Positions 1-7,494 of a DNA stretch of 12,785 bases are shown here, in pieces (position 1 is the stretch's first letter; each line of letters opens with the position of its first letter). The notes under the pieces are model-generated. The model was not told the DNA's origin, did no database searches, and was given only the letters and a program-made list of their open reading frames with translations. Origin of the DNA: an uncultured Lachnospiraceae bacterium (GTDB lineage: Bacteria > Bacillota_A > Clostridia > Lachnospirales > Lachnospiraceae); NCBI GenBank assembly GCA_902780985.1, contig CACZHN010000052.1, positions 1 through 12,785 of the forward strand, read 5' to 3'. Made by a program: the position numbers and the translations under genes.

Positions 1-1624
1 TCATGCATCCCGAAAACAGCGAATGCATGGTCGTAACATTTGAGGTATCGAATCCCGAAAGATCTATACTAGTCAGATATCGGCATTCCGAAAACATCAT
101 TGTCATATCCTTGAGATTTTTCGTATCCCAGCCGGACACATCGATCTTTTCCAGATATTGGCAGTAATAGAACATATCGCTCATATCCACCACGTTCGAG
201 GTTTTCATTCCCGATACATCAAGACTCTTCAGCATAATATCGCCGGTAAACATTCCGCTCATATCAGACACATTTGACGTGTTAAGCCCGGTCATATTCA
301 CTGATTCCAGCATCCTGCACTTTGAAAACATTTTGCTCATGTTTTTAACCCGTGACGCATCGGCCTTGGAAAGGTCCACGGTATCAAGGGCTGCCCAGTA
401 ATAGGTTCTCTTCATCCTATCTTTATCTTCCGACAAGCCTGCGAAAAGCTCGTGACAGTCCTCCGGCAGCACTGCGCCCTTCTCTGCCACAACGCTGTAT
501 ACCTTCTGGTTTTCCGCAAATGCCAGGATATCCTCCCTGCTTACTCTTCCCTTCAATGTGAGAACTCCGGAACCTTCATCCAGATATGCATTTCCCTTTT
601 TCAGATAAAAAATGCATCCAAGAACAATAGCCGCGGCAGCCACGCCTATGGCCGCAATCCTGATTTTCTTTCCCGTGAGTTTTATACCTGAAAGCTTAAA
701 TCCTTTTGCTGCAGCTGCTTTGCAAAGCCTTATATATACCAGCACCAGTAAACCTTCGATAAGAAGAAGCAGTACTATTCTCACCAGTACGTAAGGATGA
801 CCGGAAGTGCTGTCGAAATCAGGATCATTTAATGCATTTTCCAGTTCCCTGAACATCAGGTCTCTGGTTAAGAAGTCATCCGTCCTTACAAATATATCGA
901 AGCCGTAGCCCGTCTCTTCATTTCTGAACTGATACAGGGTATCCTTACCGCTGCCGTCCGGATTATAATCTATTACAGTTACTGCCTGAAGCGGCGTAAC
1001 ATCGGAATTGTCACCCCTGTAAACATGCCTATTATCATTGGAATCGGTATCCCAATTTCCCTTTTCATCTTTCTTTATGATAGAAATATTGGAATCCTTA
1101 ACCCTGTACTTATAACAGATATCCAGCCACGCCGTCTTTAAGCGGTAAAGCTCCGGATCCAGTTCCGGAGCCGCTCCCGCTTCAATTCTCTTCTGATCAA
1201 GCAGGATCATACAATCGCTGAGATGCGGAGATTCCAGAAGTTCCTTCACCGTTCCGTCCGAATACTCAACCACGGATCTATGGTATATGCCGTCACTGGT
1301 ACTTCCCTCTTTTATTTTTACCTGCTTTTCGAAACGCTCCGAATCCAGATATTTCTTATTTACCGTTCTTAGGAACTCATCCTTCGTAATAGGATAAATC
1401 TCCGGCTGAGTCTCCTCCCTGTGATCCGTAAATGATATGAAATAGTTCCCGTTTTCGCGGTAGATCTTATATTCATCATTCCTCGGAGAAAGACCTCCCG
1501 TTTCAAATGCAGATAGCGACTTAATGCGGGTACCTTCACCGTGTCTTCTGCAGATAAGGTACACTCCCGCAACAGTCGCTATTGTTAAAATCATTATTAA
1601 GATAAATCTGCTTTTAGCCTTCAT
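1..1624 (-). CDS. BspA-like membrane-anchored surface protein with DUF285 repeats (3' end beyond window)
   Basis: Reading the minus strand from ATG at 1624 gives 541 uninterrupted codons to the left edge, so the C-terminus is missing. Residues 7-25 form an N-terminal hydrophobic signal or anchor. Residues 27-278 are a polar region matching no family I know. Hydrophobic segments at about 279-299 and 322-340 flank a Lys/Arg-rich linker, so by the positive-inside rule both the N-terminal region and the C-terminal repeats should lie outside the cell. From about residue 413 there are roughly 24-residue repeats with the DUF285 signature (DTSNVTTM, MSGMF, IDLSG, SGWDT), as in BspA-like surface and adhesion proteins of gut and oral bacteria. 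The stop of the aldo/keto reductase lies only 22 bp upstream, so co-transcription is likely. There is no AGGAGG; the best ribosome binding site is GGGGGA, 7 bases before ATG, inside a repeat remnant. The family call is firm; ligand and function are unknown. Confidence 0.82.
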   Translation of the reverse strand, partial: MKAKSRFILIMILTIATVAGVYLICRRHGEGTRIKSLSAFETGGLSPRNDEYKIYRENGNYFISFTDHREETQPEIYPITKDEFLRTVNKKYLDSERFEKQVKIKEGSTSDGIYHRSVVEYSDGTVKELLESPHLSDCMILLDQKRIEAGAAPELDPELYRLKTAWLDICYKYRVKDSNISIIKKDEKGNWDTDSNDNRHVYRGDNSDVTPLQAVTVIDYNPDGSGKDTLYQFRNEETGYGFDIFVRTDDFLTRDLMFRELENALNDPDFDSTSGHPYVLVRIVLLLLIEGLLVLVYIRLCKAAAAKGFKLSGIKLTGKKIRIAAIGVAAAAIVLGCIFYLKKGNAYLDEGSGVLTLKGRVSREDILAFAENQKVYSVVAEKGAVLPEDCHELFAGLSEDKDRMKRTYYWAALDTVDLSKADASRVKNMSKMFSKCRMLESVNMTGLNTSNVSDMSGMFTGDIMLKSLDVSGMKTSNVVDMSDMFYYCQYLEKIDVSGWDTKNLKDMTMMFSECRYLTSIDLSGFDTSNVTTMHSLFSGCM

Positions 1625-1628
1625 AAAA

Positions 1629-1643
1629 CCGTCCCCCGGTTCC
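1629..1643. repeat. half copy of the GGGGACGG palindromic repeat
   Basis: The bases CCGTCCCCCGGTTCC, followed by an A/T run and TTTTACG, match the right arm and flank of the full palindrome at 6416-6460, with one extra C and two fewer A. The left arm is absent. It fills the 22-bp gap between the aldo/keto reductase stop and the BspA-like start. On the minus strand it provides the G-rich ribosome binding site of the latter. It could be a chance resemblance, but the shared flank past the arm argues for a decayed repeat copy. Confidence 0.5.
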
Positions 1644-1646
1644 ATT

Positions 1647-2573
1647 TTACGGCAGATACTTACCTGCCGCAAGATAAAGTTCATACCAGTCGTGATGAGA
1701 AAGATTTACCTTCACGGCGTCACACGCATCCTTGATATGTTCCGGATTCATGGAACCGATTATAGCCTGCATCTTGGCAGGATGTCTGAGTATCCATGCT
1801 ATCGCAACGGCAGCCTTGGATACGCCTTCTCTCTCGCCCAGTTCTCCGAGAGTCTTGTTCAGTTCAGGGAAATCGGGATTATCGATAAATGAGCCGCCGA
1901 ACATACCGAACTGCAGAGGCGACCACGCCTGAATGGTTATATCCTTAAGTCTGCAATAGTCCAATGCATTTCCGTCCCTGTTGATTGAGAATTCGGTGGA
2001 CTTATTATTCATGTAAAGCGCCTGATCTATAAGCTGTGACTGCTCAAGAGACAGTTGCACCTGATTGATCACAAGGTCCTGCTTCACGTACTTCTTCAGA
2101 AGCTCGATCTGCATCGGAACCAGATTGCTCACGCCGAACCATCTGACCTTTCCCGCATTTTCCAATATATCAAAGGCCTCAGCCACTTCTTCCGGATCAA
2201 ACAATACGTCCGGACGATGAAGGAGCAGTGTGTCCAGATAATCGATCTGAAGTCTCTCAAGGATTCCGTCCACGCTGGAAAGGATGTTCTCCTTGGTCCA
2301 GTCAAACTCGTTTCTGTCAAAGCAGAGACCGCATTTACTCTGGATGAATATATCTTCTCTCTTCAGTCCCGTAAGCGGAAATGCTTCGCTGAACCTGGTC
2401 TCGGCATCGCCGTTACCGTAGCAGGTTGCGTGATCGAAAAAATTCACTCCGCAGTCATAAGCCGTGCGGATAACCTTGGCAGCATCTTCCTTGGAAAGTG
2501 CCGGCATTCTCATGCATCCCTGAATTATGGCGGACACGTTCTGCGGTCCGTTCACGATATTTATAGTCTTCAT
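1647..2573 (-). CDS. aldo/keto reductase, YdhF-like
   Basis: This is a 308-residue NAD(P)H-dependent oxidoreductase of the aldo/keto reductase superfamily, expected to be a cytosolic TIM barrel acting on carbonyl compounds; the substrate cannot be told from sequence. The catalytic tetrad is visible: Asp47 (NFFDHA), Tyr52 (CYGNG), Lys80 (QSKCGL) and His119 (LLHRPD). The barrel motif WFGVSN and the C-terminal NADP-binding region (IIGSMNPEHI) are also present. The overall pattern most resembles E. coli YdhF. The reading frame is open 16 codons further upstream, but ATG at 2573 has a strong AGGAGGTG nine bases away, so I use that start. The gene follows the PEBP lipoprotein by about 100 bp and precedes the BspA-like gene by 22 bp. 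Confidence 0.9.
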   Translation of the reverse strand: MKTINIVNGPQNVSAIIQGCMRMPALSKEDAAKVIRTAYDCGVNFFDHATCYGNGDAETRFSEAFPLTGLKREDIFIQSKCGLCFDRNEFDWTKENILSSVDGILERLQIDYLDTLLLHRPDVLFDPEEVAEAFDILENAGKVRWFGVSNLVPMQIELLKKYVKQDLVINQVQLSLEQSQLIDQALYMNNKSTEFSINRDGNALDYCRLKDITIQAWSPLQFGMFGGSFIDNPDFPELNKTLGELGEREGVSKAAVAIAWILRHPAKMQAIIGSMNPEHIKDACDAVKVNLSHHDWYELYLAAGKYLP

Positions 2574-2594
2574 AGTAAAAAACACCTCCTGTAA

Positions 2595-2630
2595 ATAACC
2601 TATACATGAATTTTCACACATTTAGGTTAT
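2595..2630. repeat. 8-bp inverted repeat in the aldo/keto reductase leader
   Basis: ATAACCTA at 2595-2602 and TAGGTTAT at 2623-2630 are perfect inverted arms with 20 bases between them, just upstream of the AGGAGGTG of the aldo/keto reductase. This could be an operator or a leader hairpin. I see no convincing promoter in this gap, so the gene is probably read from upstream. Confidence 0.35.
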
Positions 2631-2672
2631 AAACAAAAGGTGATTTTTACCTTGTTTTGCCCGTTTTTTGCA

Positions 2673-3971
2673 TTACGGTGCATAACCGTACTTAACTTCT
2701 CCGTAGGAAATGACATTGCCCGTAGTTCCGTCTGCGGCCGTATTCAGCTTGGTAAGCTTTGCATTTATATCCTCTCCGGTCTTGTCCAAAAGGAAATATC
2801 CCGTATCTACCTTGCTCTTTAAAGCCACTACGTACACCGAGTATTTATGCAGGTCCTCAGGATAAGGTCCCACATAACCTGTCTCGAGGCTTGTATATTC
2901 GCCCTCGTCGAAATGAGTCTTATCCTCTGTGGTCACAAACCAGTGGAGCCAGTTATTTGCTGTATTATCAATCATCATTACAACGTACTCCTGAGCGCCG
3001 TCCACAGCATCCCATGTAAGTTCGGGAGACATGTTGCCTTTTCTTGATCCCAGTTCGTTCTTCCACATATCGCCGTCGTGACTTTCGGACGTCACGGCAA
3101 ATGTAGCCAGCTCCTCTTTATATACGGTTCCCTCAGGAACTTCCTCTCCGGTTGCCGTGTCGTAATCCTTCCGGCTTGCAGGCATGGCGTTCGCCGGAAT
3201 ATTCATGGTGAATGTGCCCGCATCGGTAGTCATGACCATATTTATATCACCCGCATCGGTAACGGATCCTTCAAGAACCTTGAAGCTTATCTCAGTACTT
3301 CCCTCTCCCGTAACCCAGTTCATCTTACCGTTAAGAGTTGTAGTATAGAAACGCTCCGTATCGGTGTTGCTTGCATTTCCTAAGTTAAATGCGAGAAGCC
3401 CCACTCTCTTATTGAACTTGAAGTACAGCTCGCCCTCACCCTCGGAAATCTCGTCTCCGAAAAGACTCTTTGCATCCGCTGCAGTAAGGGTGCTCTTCCA
3501 GATGCTTCCCGGAATTGCCTCTGTATCAACCGCGCATTTTGTAAGAGTCTGCTCAACAACTTCCCACTTCTCGGAATCCTTGTTAAGCCCGAACACCACG
3601 TCCTTCGATACGGTCTGCGGAAGAATTCCCGACGGATCTGCCGTAGCATATTCGACGCTTACGGTATCCTTAGCTATATACTGAGAGTCCCCATCTGTTG
3701 TTTCCACGCTATGACTTGTTACGGTAAATGCTTCGAAGCTGTCCCCAGCCATGGCTGACTTTGCATCCTCATCGGATACTCCCGCCGAAAAGTCTATCTC
3801 CGGCTTTGCTTCGCTAACCGCTTCCGTTGATTCCTGTTCCGAACCCGCAGCTTCCGTAACCTGTGCCGCACCGGTCTCCGTTGCCGGCTTCTCAGCACAT
3901 CCCGCTACCGCCATGGATAAAACCAGAAATGCAGATATTGCTGTAATCCGTGATAATCCTCTTTTTCTCAT
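2673..3971 (-). CDS. lipoprotein with C-terminal PEBP/YbhB-like domain
   Basis: A 432-residue predicted lipoprotein. The signal peptide (basic MRKRGLSR, hydrophobic core) ends in the lipobox VAGC with acylated Cys25, followed by an Ala/Glu/Thr-rich linker to about residue 60. Residues about 65-285 match no family I recognise. Residues about 289-432 resemble the phosphatidylethanolamine-binding (PEBP/YbhB) fold: SPELTW (315-320), LHWF (342-345) and GYVGPYPEDLHKY (365-377). The usual ligand-site DPDxP is DNTAN here (335-339), so ligand binding may differ. The start at 3971 has AGGAGGTT at good spacing. It is the first gene after the araC-type regulator, behind perfect direct repeats that look like that regulator's operator, and leads to the reductase and BspA-like genes. 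The location (outer face of the membrane) is well supported; the biochemical role is unknown. Confidence 0.8.
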   Translation of the reverse strand: MRKRGLSRITAISAFLVLSMAVAGCAEKPATETGAAQVTEAAGSEQESTEAVSEAKPEIDFSAGVSDEDAKSAMAGDSFEAFTVTSHSVETTDGDSQYIAKDTVSVEYATADPSGILPQTVSKDVVFGLNKDSEKWEVVEQTLTKCAVDTEAIPGSIWKSTLTAADAKSLFGDEISEGEGELYFKFNKRVGLLAFNLGNASNTDTERFYTTTLNGKMNWVTGEGSTEISFKVLEGSVTDAGDINMVMTTDAGTFTMNIPANAMPASRKDYDTATGEEVPEGTVYKEELATFAVTSESHDGDMWKNELGSRKGNMSPELTWDAVDGAQEYVVMMIDNTANNWLHWFVTTEDKTHFDEGEYTSLETGYVGPYPEDLHKYSVYVVALKSKVDTGYFLLDKTGEDINAKLTKLNTAADGTTGNVISYGEVKYGYAP

Positions 3972-4023
3972 ATCTTCAACCTCCTAAAGGATAAACGCTT
4001 GTTTTCATTTATCACTTTACAGG

Positions 4024-4052
4024 ATTATGTGTGATTTAAAGAGTAATATCTG
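4024..4052 (-). promoter_or_regulatory. candidate activator-dependent promoter of the PEBP lipoprotein gene
   Basis: On the minus strand CATAAT (4029-4024) matches the -10 consensus at five of six bases. Seventeen bases upstream the -35 position reads CAGATA, which is very poor and lies entirely inside the proximal copy of the 14-bp direct repeat. A good -10 with a weak -35 covered by an operator is the usual layout of an AraC-type activated promoter. No transcription start is known. Confidence 0.45.
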
Positions 4053-4076
4053 CACGGATTATAGTAATATCTGCAC
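4042..4076. promoter_or_regulatory. AraC-type operator: two perfect 14-bp direct repeats 21 bp apart
   Basis: AGTAATATCTGCAC occurs at 4042-4055 and again, identical, at 4063-4076. The offset is exactly 21 bp, two helical turns, so both copies face the same side of the DNA. AraC-family proteins, with two helix-turn-helix motifs each, commonly bind such half-sites as dimers. The repeats lie between the stop of an AraC-family gene and the lipoprotein start, and the proximal copy overlaps the predicted -35. I infer that the neighbouring regulator binds here. Confidence 0.65.
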
Positions 4077-4081
4077 AACAT

Positions 4082-4984
4082 TTACTTATATCTGTATTTT
4101 TTCGGAGTCTTACCCGTATACTTTTTAAATACCTTGGCAAAATAATTAGCATCCGGATAGCCCACACGGACAGCCACTTCGCCGATCGGAATCTCCGTCT
4201 TGGTAAGAAGTATCTTGGCCAGATCCATTCTGAGATTCAGAAGATAATTAAGACAGGTCATGGATGCATTCTTCTCAAAGAGATCGTTCAGTTTATTTCT
4301 GTTTATGTGAAATTCACTTGTCAGTGTATCCAGCGTAATATCGTCTCTTATATTTTCATTCAGATACTTTGTGATCTGTTGAAACTCGTTACGCTCTTCG
4401 TCCTCCGGACTGCTGCTCTCAGTCTCTCTCGGCATATATAGAGAATAAACAATATAGAACAGAAGCTCCATAAGATAAGACCTGCTTCTGCAAGGCCAGA
4501 ATCCGTCCAGCTGTCCCTTCAGCTCGCATTCCGCGGAAGTAAAAAGATTTTTCACCTTTTCCAAATCATTTAACGGCAGTAGTAAGACCCTGTCTCTTAC
4601 ATTTTCAAATCTTCTGAATGAACTTATCAGAATAAAATCCTGAAATATATTCTGTCCCGGGAGATTATCGAATTCTCCGGAATCTATACGTTCAAAGGTG
4701 AACTCGTCTCTTATGACAGTAGGATTGAAGAATAGAATATTCATCTTGGCCTTCTGCATGATCTTGACCTCCACCTGATCCTTCTGGGTCAGAAGAATAA
4801 GTGCAGGCGCCTTGATATCTCCTTCCTCATCACCGCATTTCCCATGTAATATTCCGCTTTCAAGGATTATGATCTTATAATTATCCGGATCGTTTATATA
4901 CTCCGGGATCGTTTCGGTCCTCTCAGGATATATGTCCACTATCCTGTCCCAGTCGTCCCAGAAACACTCTGTACAAAGCCTCAT
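4082..4984 (-). CDS. AraC-family transcriptional regulator
   Basis: A 300-residue regulator. Residues about 203-300 form the AraC/XylS DNA-binding domain with two helix-turn-helix units: the first around 217-237 (LDTLTSEFHINRNKLNDLF), the second around 266-287, ending in the family signature GYPDANYFAKVFKKYTGKTP. The N-terminal 200 residues are beta-rich and probably a cupin-like sensor, but no ligand can be named. A GTG ten codons upstream is in frame but lacks a ribosome binding site; ATG at 4984 has AGGGGGA seven bases away, so I use it. The gene is divergent from the serpin and stops six bases before the direct repeats. The PEBP lipoprotein, reductase and BspA-like genes are its likely targets. 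Confidence 0.9.
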   Translation of the reverse strand: MRLCTECFWDDWDRIVDIYPERTETIPEYINDPDNYKIIILESGILHGKCGDEEGDIKAPALILLTQKDQVEVKIMQKAKMNILFFNPTVIRDEFTFERIDSGEFDNLPGQNIFQDFILISSFRRFENVRDRVLLLPLNDLEKVKNLFTSAECELKGQLDGFWPCRSRSYLMELLFYIVYSLYMPRETESSSPEDEERNEFQQITKYLNENIRDDITLDTLTSEFHINRNKLNDLFEKNASMTCLNYLLNLRMDLAKILLTKTEIPIGEVAVRVGYPDANYFAKVFKKYTGKTPKKYRYK

Positions 4985-5018
4985 AGCGTTTCCCCCTAAC
5001 CAAATTTCGGTCACCCTT

Positions 5019-5068
5019 AATTTACCATTTTCTACGGGGTTGAATCAAGGTTTATTAAGATTTAATGA
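5019..5068. promoter_or_regulatory. candidate overlapping divergent promoters, araC-type gene and serpin
   Basis: Leftward: TTGATT (5048-5043), 18-bp spacer, TAAATT (5024-5019) preceded by an extended TG. Rightward: TTGAAT (5040-5045), 17-bp spacer, TAATGA (5063-5068). The two -35 elements share the near-palindrome TTGAATCAA. Neither is close to consensus and the serpin -10 is poor, so this is a suggestion only. Apart from these and the two ribosome binding sites, I see nothing in the 152-bp gap, including no copy of the 14-bp direct repeat. Confidence 0.3.
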
Positions 5069-5136
5069 AATGCCATAAATCCCCTTTTTATATCCGTAAA
5101 CAGAATATACACTTGAAACCGAAAGGAAGGAACAAC

Positions 5137-6411
5137 ATGAAGAACAGAACAATTAAGACTATTACGAAATTGCTTGCAGCCGGTATGATGCTTACCGGAT
5201 GCGGAAATAATACAAATGTCGGAAATACGCAGCCTGCTACCGGCACTGTTACTGTATATGATGTGGATGAAGCTGCTCCCGATAAGCTTCCGCCTGAGGC
5301 ATACGGCGATCTGGATATATCGGCCTTAAAGCTCTTTAATGAATCCCTTCAGGCCGCTCCCAACGAAAACGTACTTATATCTCCCTTCTCTGTGGATGTG
5401 GCCTTCGGTATGCTGGAAAACGGTGCCAGCGACACCACCCTTATGGAAATAGAAAAGGTATTCGGCGATCTGCAGGTCAGTGACATGAATATCGCCATGA
5501 ACAGTCTCATAAACAGAATGAAAAACGATACGAACGTCAGCTGGAATATTGCAAACTCCATATGGCTTAACAAAACCGGAGCCGTAGACGGCGAAGGTAA
5601 CTCCCTTGATGGCGGCTTCACTCTTTACGATGAATTCTGCGATATACTCAACCACAATTATTCAGCTGAATATTACATCACTCCCTTTGATGAAAATGCA
5701 GCCCATCTCATGAACAGCTGGGTAAACACTAACACCAACGGAATGATCGACAAGATTGTGGACGGTACTCCTCAGGGAGTCGCTCACATAATGAATGCTC
5801 TCGCATTTGAAGGAAAATGGGAAACGGAATTTACAAATGTCCGGGCAAGTGATTTTACCAACTTTGACGGAACCACTTCAGAGGTTGAAATGCTCTACGG
5901 CTCAGCAGATTCCTATTTTGAGATCGGCGACGGCCAGGGCTTTACGGTTCCTTATCAGGGCGGAGATTACAGTTTCGTCGGTATCCTTCCTCCGGAAGAA
6001 ATGAGCCTTGCGGAATTCTCCGATTCACTGGTTAAAGAAAACATTTCCATCGGCGACTGTATCAACAACGCCAAGTCCGGAGAAGTATCCGTAAACTTCC
6101 CTGAATTCAAAACAGAATACAGCACCGACCTTGTTCAGAAACTTCATAATCTCGGAATGACCGAAGCCTTCTCGCCTGACGCGGATTTCAGCAGATTAAG
6201 CGACGCTGAGCTTTATGTGGATTCGATTATCCATAAAACCTACATCGAAGTAACAAGAGAAGGCACAAAAGCCGCAGCCGTTACTGATATAACCACGAAG
6301 AACGCAGCCGGCCCGTCTCTGCGCATCTCTCTGGACAGACCTTATATGTACGCCATCATAGATAACGCATCGGGACTTCCGATCTTTATCGGAGCACAGA
6401 ACATGAATTAA
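5137..6411 (+). CDS. serpin-family protease inhibitor, predicted surface lipoprotein
   Basis: A 424-residue serpin and the only plus-strand gene. It starts at ATG 5137, behind AGGAAGG; an in-frame ATG 24 codons upstream lacks a ribosome binding site and would bury the signal peptide. The signal sequence ends in lipobox LTGC with Cys22, so it should be tethered outside the cell. Serpin landmarks are complete: the NVLISPFSVDVAFGML helix B region, NALAFEGKWETEF, the VNFPEFKTEYS strand and the C-terminal PYMYAIIDNASGLPIFIG. The reactive-loop hinge REGTKAAAVT (374-383) has the small residues needed for loop insertion, so it should be inhibitory. Counting from the hinge puts P1 near Ala390 (segment TKNAAGP), suggesting elastase- or subtilisin-like targets; a one-residue alignment uncertainty remains. 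Plausible roles are protection from host, protozoal or bacterial proteases, by analogy with other gut bacterial serpins. Confidence 0.93.
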   Translation: MKNRTIKTITKLLAAGMMLTGCGNNTNVGNTQPATGTVTVYDVDEAAPDKLPPEAYGDLDISALKLFNESLQAAPNENVLISPFSVDVAFGMLENGASDTTLMEIEKVFGDLQVSDMNIAMNSLINRMKNDTNVSWNIANSIWLNKTGAVDGEGNSLDGGFTLYDEFCDILNHNYSAEYYITPFDENAAHLMNSWVNTNTNGMIDKIVDGTPQGVAHIMNALAFEGKWETEFTNVRASDFTNFDGTTSEVEMLYGSADSYFEIGDGQGFTVPYQGGDYSFVGILPPEEMSLAEFSDSLVKENISIGDCINNAKSGEVSVNFPEFKTEYSTDLVQKLHNLGMTEAFSPDADFSRLSDAELYVDSIIHKTYIEVTREGTKAAAVTDITTKNAAGPSLRISLDRPYMYAIIDNASGLPIFIGAQNMN

Positions 6412-6415
6412 GATT

Positions 6416-6460
6416 GAAACCGGGGACGGGGGTTGATTAATCACCCCCGTCCCCGGTTCC
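6416..6460. repeat. full copy of the GGGGACGG palindromic repeat between convergent genes
   Basis: Near-perfect palindrome: arms AACCGGGGACGGGGGT (left) and ACCCCCGTCCCCGGTT (right), around a centre that is itself palindromic (TGATTAATCA). It fills almost the whole gap between the serpin stop (6411) and the stop of the minus-strand DUF4003-like gene (6466). A strong hairpin forms from either strand and may stop or protect both transcripts. No run of T follows on either strand, so I call it a repeat rather than a standard intrinsic terminator. Confidence 0.8.
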
Positions 6461-6465
6461 AAATT

Positions 6466-7464
6466 TTACGAGTTAACGCTTGATGCTGTTGTAGCCGCAA
6501 CTATACATGCCATGATAGCTACCTGCTCGGCAACTGCCATTACTATTGAACTGTTTACAACAGATGTAGTTGATTCGATAGTACCCTTCTGATATGCATC
6601 ACCGACCAGCATAGCTGCGAACATGATTCTCTGCTTGCTGTTTATGCTCCAGCTGCCGAATCCCTTGTTCTCCTTGAGATACTCGGCAACTTCTATGGTT
6701 TCATCCACAAGGGTATCTTTATCTACGTCAAGGTCAATGAGTGCGCCCAGGGATGAGAACTCATTATAGCTTGTTCCGTACTTCACACCCTTGTCCAGAA
6801 ATGCATTGTAGATTGCCAGAACCTTATCGGTCTTCTCTCTCATGTTTCCGTCTGTAAGTGTAAGAACTTCCGCAAGTCCCTGGATCTCATTTGCTCCGAC
6901 CTTAAGCTTAACTTCCTTCTTAAGATACTTATAGCAGTCTTCCATTTCCTCGATTATAGTATCGACGGCCTTATCGGTCATAGCAAGAAGTACTGCGAAA
7001 ATGATGTCCTCCGATCCTGTAAGTATCGGATGTTCCTTATTCATTCTCTTAAAGATTGTCTTATACTCGTCAATGATTGCTTCTGTTTCGGCTATTCTTC
7101 CCGCATCAACTATGCTGATAGCTGCCTGTACGAAGTATCCGTTATCGGAAGCGATCTTACTCTTCTTAATTTTGTCGTACACTTCCGCAACATCCGCAAA
7201 ATACTGTTCCGGATTCTCCGAAAGTGCCATCTTGCATACAAGGATCGGCTCTACGGTTGCTCTCAGTGCTGAAAATGCACCGGCGCCCTTAGTTACGATC
7301 TTCTTGCATTCTTTAAGCTTTTCGATATCAGCCTCTCGCTCTGCCCCTGTAAAAATGAGCGAAGCTGCGATATTCATGATCGAATTCGAAAACTTAAACC
7401 TCTTTTCGATGCTCACCCTGTTACTGATCAATAAGTCTACTTTGTTCTTAACAATTTCCTTCAT
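6466..7464 (-). CDS. DUF4003-like protein of unknown function
   Basis: A 332-residue, largely helical protein with no signal peptide. The layout resembles the DUF4003 family of Firmicutes from memory: an N-terminal region with FKFSNSIMNIAASLIF, then a segment on gaining and losing steps, then the HPILTGSEDIIFAVLLAM motif in the middle. That match is by recognition, not search. The last 30 residues are unusually rich in Ala, Val, Met and Ser (VMAVAEQVAIMACIVAATTA), a short hydrophobic tail that might touch a membrane. The start at 7464 has GAAGGAG at proper spacing. It follows deoB by 30 bp and is probably the last gene of that operon. No function can be assigned. Confidence 0.7.
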   Translation of the reverse strand: MKEIVKNKVDLLISNRVSIEKRFKFSNSIMNIAASLIFTGAEREADIEKLKECKKIVTKGAGAFSALRATVEPILVCKMALSENPEQYFADVAEVYDKIKKSKIASDNGYFVQAAISIVDAGRIAETEAIIDEYKTIFKRMNKEHPILTGSEDIIFAVLLAMTDKAVDTIIEEMEDCYKYLKKEVKLKVGANEIQGLAEVLTLTDGNMREKTDKVLAIYNAFLDKGVKYGTSYNEFSSLGALIDLDVDKDTLVDETIEVAEYLKENKGFGSWSINSKQRIMFAAMLVGDAYQKGTIESTTSVVNSSIVMAVAEQVAIMACIVAATTASSVNS

Positions 7465-7494
7465 CTTCTTCTCCTTCTGTAAAATAATTATGCC

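Noticed and set aside
2055..2594. 179-codon plus-strand open frame
   Set aside because: Antisense shadow of the aldo/keto reductase, which has a complete catalytic tetrad.
2629..2655. Weak hairpin AAGGT/ACCTT followed by T-rich sequence after the PEBP lipoprotein gene
   Set aside because: A 5-bp stem with interrupted T run is too weak to call a terminator, and the genes on both sides look like one unit.
6416..6460. Reading the palindromes at 6416-6460 and 10819-10856 as ordinary intrinsic terminators
   Set aside because: The hairpins are strong, but no T run follows on either strand, and the two share sequence beyond what terminators need; a repeat family fits better, although they may still reduce read-through.
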